From Stromatinia cepivora (taxonomy: Eukaryota; Ascomycota; Leotiomycetes; Helotiales; Sclerotiniaceae): a stretch of 64,000 bases of DNA. Shown here one piece after another: positions 57,090 to 64,000 of the stretch. How positions within the stretch are numbered: position 1 is the first letter of the stretch; every line of letters begins with the position of its first letter. A program made the translations under genes and the position numbers. The stretch lies in contig RCTD01000001.1 of assembly GCA_014898415.1 (NCBI GenBank), positions 1,178,001 through 1,242,000 on the forward strand, written 5' to 3'. The notes below the pieces were generated by a model, which saw only the letters and a program-made list of their open reading frames with translations, made no database searches and was not told the DNA's origin.

Positions 57090-57444
57090 TTCTGTATATC
57101 GATTTGTAATACTATATAATTCTCTTATAGATTATCTGAATATACTAATAATACAATATTATTCATATATTCGAATCTTCTTGATGGATTACTTATTCAA
57201 AAAATAGAAGTTATATAAAGTATAAAAAGGATTAAAAAGATAAATAAATCTTATAATAAACTATAATCTAAAATTATTTCAGGACCAGTTTCGTTATCTA
57301 ATCGAATTTTAATAAAATAATTGATAATAAAGGATTGAATCCATTTTACTAGATTATTTGGCCAGTTTTGTTCTTTTAATTGATTAACGAACCGGTCTAA
57401 TAGTATTATATCAAAAGTATTTTTTATATTTATAATAAACAATA
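57090..57444 (-). mobile_element. Tad-like LINE fragment (downstream part of RT)
   Basis: On the minus strand 57,442-57,251 encodes FIINIKNTFDIILLDRFVNQ, then NWPNNLVKWIQSFIIN and KIRLDNETGPEI, a match in order to the LINE/Tad1 RT segment around the first catalytic Asp (D-x-x-x-A-F-D with the first Asp changed to Asn). It continues in sense from the fragment beyond the copia element at 62,901. Confidence 0.75.
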
Positions 57445-57610
57445 TGTTGGAAATGAGGCCATCATAGGATTAGAATTGAGGTCACGTGATTACAATGATG
57501 CACAGACCATATTTGGGAATAATCTCAATTCTATTCTTATTAGAATAATAGATCTTTAGTTCAATCTATATAATTAACAATACTATTATTTTCTGTATCA
57601 AAAGTTAATA
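57445..57610 (+). repeat. Copia 5' LTR
   Basis: TGTTGGAAATGAGGCC...CAAAAGTTAATA. It keeps more C/G than the 3' LTR (for example GGTCACGTGATT versus GGTTATATAATC). Confidence 0.88.
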
Positions 57611-60600
57611 GGTTATAAGATTCGATTGTATAGTAGTGATTAGAAAGCAAAGCAAATTGAGAAAGGATTAGTATAGTTAGTAGAGGTGAAATAGAGTGGA
57701 AATCAGAATTTTTATATAGTATTATTGAAGCAGAGTTGAAATATAATAATATAGTTTATAATTTATAATATTATAGGTCAAAGCAGAGAGCAGTTTGTAT
57801 AATGCCGATACAGAATTATAGTAGAAGTGAAAAGCAAATTTGTATAATTACAAGAAAATATATTATAATATAATTTTATGAATTTTTTATTGTTTTATTT
57901 TTTATATTTCTTTATTATCCTGAATCTATTTATAGTATATTTTTTAAGACTATCTTAAAAACCTGAAGATTATCTTCGATATTTATCAAACAATAAGAAA
58001 CCTTTATAATATCAGAATCAAATAATTTTTTGAAGTTCGATTAAAACAATTATGAGTGATAATTTAAATAAATGAAAATACAATTGAAAGGGAAAAGATG
58101 ATTTTATATAATTGATTAAATATTAGATGAATATATATAGATTGCAGGATTCAATATAGTATCTATTTATAAGATCAATGGTTGTGTATATTATAATATC
58201 GAGTTGAAATCGGAATATTTAAAGGACGAAGTGAATGCATTATTGTATATTTGTATAATACTTAATAATGATAATGAAGTTCTTATTGACAAATATTCAA
58301 TAGTATATATATTCTGGAGATATTTTAAATCAAAATATATCAGAGTTAATATAGTTACAATCAATATATATATAATGATGATCCAGAACTTCAAATTTTA
58401 ATCTGATATTTATTCCGATATAATTATTATTGAAATTTAAAACAAATTGAAAGAATATAAAAAGAAATTAGGGATTATAGATGAAAGTTGTTGATCAATA
58501 TATTAAGATATTGTTTTGTTTTTGATTTTAATATATAGTTTTTTAATCGATTATTAAGGAGTAATGGATATATTGGATATCCAAATTAGCTTTAGTATTG
58601 ATGATAAGATCAAGTATTTATAGATTAAGAAACTTCATTTTAAAGATGGATCAAAATGAGTGCAAATTATAAAAAGATTTAGATATACTTTTCGATATCA
58701 AGAATCAGATTTCGAAATCTTAAATAATATTTGTGATCTATATTAAAAGGAAAATTATTATATACGAGATTTTTTATATTTAATATAAATCAATAAACTC
58801 CTTTATAATTATCTTTATCATTAAAAGAAAAAGGGATTATCGAATTTAAAGAAAATCTATTTTAATAAAAAAGATCAAGTATATTCTGTTAATAATATCT
58901 TTGAATCAGATTCCGATATTAAGGATATAATAAAAGAAGATTATAATTTAATAAAGAAAACCATTAATAAAATTTCCTTTAATAAATAATATATCGATAT
59001 AATGTTTTTTTATATATATTTGATCAATCTTTATTATTTAGATCAATAGACCTTATTACCAAATGAAGGATAAAGGTTGATAAGGGAATGATGTATTATT
59101 GTTATTGAGGTTTAATAGATATAATATACAAAAATGGTTTTAAGATACTATTTTCAAATATGTTATATATATTAAAGTTAAAAATAAATTTGTTATTAGG
59201 AAAAAGGATTTATGAAACAAAGTTATAAAGGGAATTCAATTTTCATTATATATATTTCAAAAAGAATAATAAAAAAATCATTTATATTAGAATATAAGAT
59301 AGAATATATATGGTTTCATATATAATCAAAGGATATAAGGATATAATTCTCTATTTGAATATATATCAAAATGATTAAGAAAAAGGTTTTTCTTTAAAGA
59401 TAATTGATAATATCAAAAGTATCGATAACGAATTAATATTCAGGAAGAAAAAGAGATATTTATTATAATATTGAAGATTCAATCATCTAGATTCAAATAA
59501 AATCAAGAATCTATATAAGATATCTAATATAACTAAACCAATAAAGATCCTAATTGAATTAGATATCTACAAAGTATATATATTCATCAAAATAATCAAT
59601 TGTATTCCAAAGCAATTGAATTTATATAAATCAAAAAAATTCGAATTTATATATTTCGATATTACAGAATCATTCCCAAAATCGATTCGAAGGAATTGTT
59701 ATTTTATATTGATTATCAATAATTATACAAAAGTAAATTGGATTATATTATTTAAACAAAAAAACAATATAATTCAAATATTAAAAATTTGAAAAAAGGA
59801 GATAGAATTGGTTACTAAAGAAAAGATTATTATAATCAGGATTAATAATATATCAGAACTTCTATAAGTTATTTGTAAATAATTATTAAATATATAATCC
59901 GAAGTTATAACAATTATCTTTTTATATCAAAATAAATCTACAGAATAAAATATAAAAATTATAAAAATAGATATAAAAGTAATATTAAAAGAAGCTGGAT
60001 TATTATTAAAGTTTTAGAACGAAATTATAAAATATAATATTTATATTAGAAATCATATTAATATTGGTTCTAATATAAACGGAATAGATCAATCCTTTAT
60101 AAAAACTTTTACAAATATAATATTAGATATAGAGATATATAAAATCTAAAGAAGCAAATATTATATTTATATCAATTTCAAGATTATTTCGAAAAGGTAA
60201 AGATATGATAAATTGCGGGATATTTCGAGAATCAATATATTTCTAGAATACTCAAAGATTATAAATAAATATATTAAAATGTATTCTTCAAAGTTAGATT
60301 ATATATTTCGATTAAATAAAGTAATTATAAATGAATCTTATTAAAAAAAAGATTTGGATTTTAAATTAAAAAATTGTAAATCAAATTTACAAAAAACAAA
60401 GAATATAAAGCTAGATCGGAAATCTTGTAATAGATCAATAATAAACAAAATATCTTTTCTATCTTTAATATCAAATACAATATTTATATTATCTTTATTC
60501 TAAGTATTCTCTTTAATAGATATTATATCGAGTTCAATAATTATATTAAATATCTCAATTGTCGAATTGAAATCAAATAAATTAGATATATTAATACTAA

Positions 60601-62735
60601 TATATAATAAAGATAAAAATAACAATATCCAAAAGATAAATCAAGAATTTTTTTCCAAAGATATTTCAGATATCGAATCCATTATTCCAAAGGTTCTAAT
60701 TCAAAAATCAATTTCTATAAATCCTGAATTTGTATTAGAAGTAAAATTTAAGATTGTTTTAAATTTTGTTGATAAGTTTATTTTAATAAAATCAGAAAAC
60801 GAAATAAATCTATAATCATTTAAAATCGAATAAAAGAATGTAATAGATCTTAAAGATGAACTCTTAAAGTATTTAATATGAAAACGGAAAAGAGATATAA
60901 AATAAAATCCTGAAGGAGAATGGGAAAGTAAGATTATAAAGATATTAATTGTAATATCTATATAAACCAAAATTCAAAAAAGTATAGAATATATTATAAT
61001 TATAATTCTAATTATTTATAAAATAGATTTTTATATCAAAGACAAAATTGTTTCAAATTTCATAATTTCGTTGATAGATACAAATAATACAGAAAATGTA
61101 GTATATTCGATCGAAGAAGTTCTGGGAATCAAAATACTAAGAATTTATAAAGAAGCAATATCGAATCAAGAACATTTTGAAAAATAAAAGGAAATTATTC
61201 AAAAGGAAATTATATCTTTGGTTTAAAATAATATTTGGGAAGAATATATATTCCTTAAAAGAAGTAATCTGATTTCAACGAAATAGATATTTATAATTAA
61301 AATTAAGGATAATAAAATAAAATGATTTAAGGTAAGATTAATGGTTTAAAGATTCAATTAAATATTAGGAAAAGATTATAACGAAATGTTTATATCAATA
61401 ATAAGATTAGATATACTCAGATTATTCCTAGCTATTATTGCAAAGGAAAATTTGGAATACTTATATTTCGATATCAAAAATACCTTTATTAAATCATATT
61501 TAAAGAAAAAAATCTATTTCGAATTATTTTAAGGTATCAAAATCGAAAAGGGATATGTATTATAAGCTTTATAAAGTTTATATAATTTGAAGCAAATTAG
61601 AAGGGACTAGAGTTTACTATTGAAGAAAGAGCTTTTAGGTATAAACTTTATACAAAGTTTGATAGATTTATATTTGTATACATTCAAAGACCATAATATA
61701 ATATTATTAATATATATCGATGATATTATTATTGTATTATATATATTATTGCAAATCACTTGATTCGATAAAAAGTTATCAATCTATTTTAATATCAAGA
61801 ATCTAGAGGAGATTAATAAAATCCTAAATATTAAGATTATTCATAATAAAAAAGTATATATATTAATTATAAATTAAAAAGAATATTTTAATATTATACT
61901 AATTAAATATAGTATTATATATGAACAATATCAAATCAAGAAACTATCAATAATGGATTATACTTATTTCCAATTAATAACTGATAATAATGAATTAATA
62001 GATGTAAACGAATATCAATAACAAATAGGAAATATGATCTATTCAATGGTATACATTCGATTAGATATAGTATTTTTAGTTGAAAGACTTTTATAATTTA
62101 TAGCAAAACCAGTAAAATATTATATTATAGCTTTAAAAAATCTAATGCGATATCTACGATTAATAATCAAATAGAAGTTATGGTTCGGGTCAAAGAGAGT
62201 ACAATCTGATATTTGCAAAAAATATAATATATTTGATAATATAATAAAGATATATATAAATGCAGATTGGGCTAATAACAAATATAACCGGAAAAGTGTT
62301 TTAGAGGGAGTTGTGATATTCTATAGAGATTTTATATTGTAGACTAATAAGAAACAAATGTTTATGATTATTTCTAATACAGAATCAGAATATATTGTGA
62401 TAACAATGTTCATCAAACAAAAGAGATGGATTGTATAAATACTTAAAGATCTATTTAGATCAAATTATATTAAAAAGAACAAAGATACAGTTCAAATACT
62501 TGATGATAATCAAAAACTTATATTTATATAAATAATCCAAATATATAGATATCAGTTATTACTTTATTAGGGATTTAATAGAAAAAAAGAAAATCGTTAT
62601 TAGTTATATCAATATATACAATATAATTACCGATGAAATAACGAAGCTTTATACAAGGATTACTTTCGAAAGGTTTAAGAAAATGTTAGGATTAGTAATC
62701 TAGAAGGATCGAATAGGATATCTTCAATAAGGAAG

Positions 62736-62900
62736 TATTAGAAATGAAACTATTATAGAATTAGAATTGAGGTTATATAATCACAATGATGCATAGACTA
62801 TATTTAGGAATAACCTCAATCTATTCTTACTAAAATAATAGATCCTTAATTCAATCTACATAGTCAATAATACTACTACTTCCTGCACCAAAAGTTAACA
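62736..62900 (+). repeat. Copia 3' LTR
   Basis: TATTAGAAATGAAACT...CAAAAGTTAACA, colinear with the 5' LTR, differing mainly by transitions. Confidence 0.88.
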
Positions 62901-64000
62901 CAATATTATTTTTAGATTTACTTTTAGAATTAATTTAATATTATATATTATATATATTATAAAATCGATTAAGGATTATAAAGATAATACGCTAAATTAT
63001 TAGTTTATAAAGATTTTGTAAATTATAATTAATTATAATATCTTTTTTGTTATAAACTTTTTCAAACTTTTTTTTAAAATCGAAAATAAAGCTATTAATT
63101 GATATAATCTCGGATTTGTATTATCTGATTTGTTAAATTTCGGGATGATTATTATTATAATAAATCGAAAGTATTCTAAATAATAATCGATATCGAAGTA
63201 TTTCTTAAAAAAATATAGAATTAGGTTTTTGATTATCAATTAAACAATTTATAATATTCTAGTAAGGATTTCATTGGCCCTAAAAGTAGTATTACCTGCC
63301 TATAGAATAGCTTTTTCCAGATCCTGAATAGTGATATTTGGGAAAGGTATAATTCGGATTAGGCTTATCAGGATATTGAAAGGGATATTATCAATTTCTA
63401 TAGAGTTTGTTAAAAAATTGTTTACAAATAATATTCTTTTTTCTTTGATATTTATGATTCTAATGAAGTTTATAAAATCTATTAAAAAGGAAATATAATA
63501 AACTCTTATAATCTGATATTATTTCGTTATTCTAAAAATATTATTTATATCTTCTATTTTATCGATTTTCAAGGTAAAAAAGGATTGCTTTGTTTTTCGG
63601 ATTATTCTTCGAAAAAGATATTTAGATTCTATTATATTTAATATTTATAATTTTATTCTCAATAATAACTTATTGGCAGGCTTTGTTCTATCAAGGTTAT
63701 CTTAAAAGACCATTTGGGGATCTTCTAATAAAATCAGTATAAACATCTTTAGGGATTTAGATAAAATTCAATACTAACGAATCTAAATCAACAAGAAAAT
63801 TAATCTAATTAGTTTTTTTTTATATTAAATAAATTAATAATTAATAATTCTATAAAAAGCTTTTTATTTAATATTTCTAATTTGAGTTTTTGAATAAAAT
63901 TCAGATTATAGCAATTTTAATATAAAAAGATTTTCAAAATTTTATAATTCGAAATGTAATCCAGATATTCAATTAAATTGATATTTGTTGAATATAGGTG
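62901..64000 (-). mobile_element. Tad-like LINE fragment (upstream part of RT, runs off the window)
   Basis: On the minus strand about 63,290-63,030 reads AGNTTFRANEILTRIL, RFIIIIIIPKFNKSDNTNPR and LYQLIALFSILKKSLKKFIT, the order seen before the catalytic centre in LINE/Tad1 RT (alignments of the kind GPDGIPNEVLR, V.LRKPGKPD.S.P..YRPIALL). Higher coordinates should hold the endonuclease part but are too decayed to recognise. Together with 57090-57444 it forms one element split by the copia insertion. Confidence 0.75.

Larger units (their letters stand above)
57445..62900 (+). mobile_element. Ty1/copia LTR retrotransposon (complete, RIP-degraded)
   Basis: A 5,456-bp element with LTRs at 57445-57610 and 62736-62900 (about 165 bp) and a perfect 5-bp target duplication CAATA (57440-57444, 62901-62905). 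On the plus strand the copia order integrase-RT-RNase H is readable: integrase core FKFIYFDITESFPKS (about 59,650-59,695) and CYFILIINNYTKVNWI, RT LRLFLAIIAKENLEYLYFDI (about 61,410-61,480) and LIYIDDIIIV (about 61,707-61,735), RNase H YINADWANNKYNRKS (about 62,254-62,300) and MFMIISNTESEYIVI. Many stops (mostly W, Q and R positions) show it is dead. Confidence 0.9.

Noticed and set aside
49632..64000. CRISPR-like spaced repeats or prokaryotic islands
   Set aside because: Repeats are LTRs and simple AT-rich motifs; all recognisable genes are eukaryotic with spliceosomal introns.

Overview
The window reads as nuclear DNA of a filamentous ascomycete (Pezizomycotina; a leotiomycete such as a Helotiales/Sclerotiniaceae species is my guess, not proven). 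Coding genes have short GT-AG introns (about 41-76 nt, a few longer) with CTAAC-like branch points. Transposon-derived stretches are extremely AT-rich and dominated by C-to-T/G-to-A differences, as expected from repeat-induced point mutation (RIP).

Layout: (1) 1-31.7 kb is a gene-dense, housekeeping-type block: a NOP8-like nucleolar protein end, a two-TM membrane protein with three frame breaks, a mitochondrial UbiB-family kinase-like protein (CQD1 type), holocytochrome c synthase (CYC3), HRI1, an alpha/beta-hydrolase-like protein, two unrecognised proteins, PRP39, a DAL5-type MFS transporter, a GCIP-family protein, ARP6 and a secreted cupin. A 552-bp hAT-type MITE sits at 18.76 kb. (2) 31.7-43.8 kb is accessory: an RIP-degraded FunK1-type protein kinase pseudogene interrupted by a second copy of the same MITE, a solo LTR with strong palindromes, further LTR relics, one intact 395-aa lineage-restricted-looking ORF and an 810-bp minisatellite of 48-bp units. 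(3) 43.9-48.8 kb holds a decayed Goodbye-NACHT-TPR (NLR-like) gene followed by the 3' end of an adiponectin-receptor/haemolysin-III (IZH) gene. (4) 49-64 kb is an AT-rich transposon nest: a complete Ty3/gypsy element (49,632-56,673, TSD GTTGA), a solo LTR of the same family, and a complete Ty1/copia element (57,445-62,900, TSD CAATA) inserted inside a Tad-like non-LTR retrotransposon.

Functionally, CQD1 and CYC3 are divergently transcribed from a shared 607-bp gap and both act in mitochondria; GCIP and ARP6 share a 222-bp divergent promoter. PRP39 (U1 snRNP) and ARP6 (SWR1 complex) are nuclear. The main novelty lies in the accessory half: two decayed fungal defence/regulatory-type genes (NLR and FunK1) beside a mobile-element graveyard whose insertion order can be read from target-site duplications. 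I found no clearly new molecular system. All homology calls are from recognition of motifs by eye; no database search was run.
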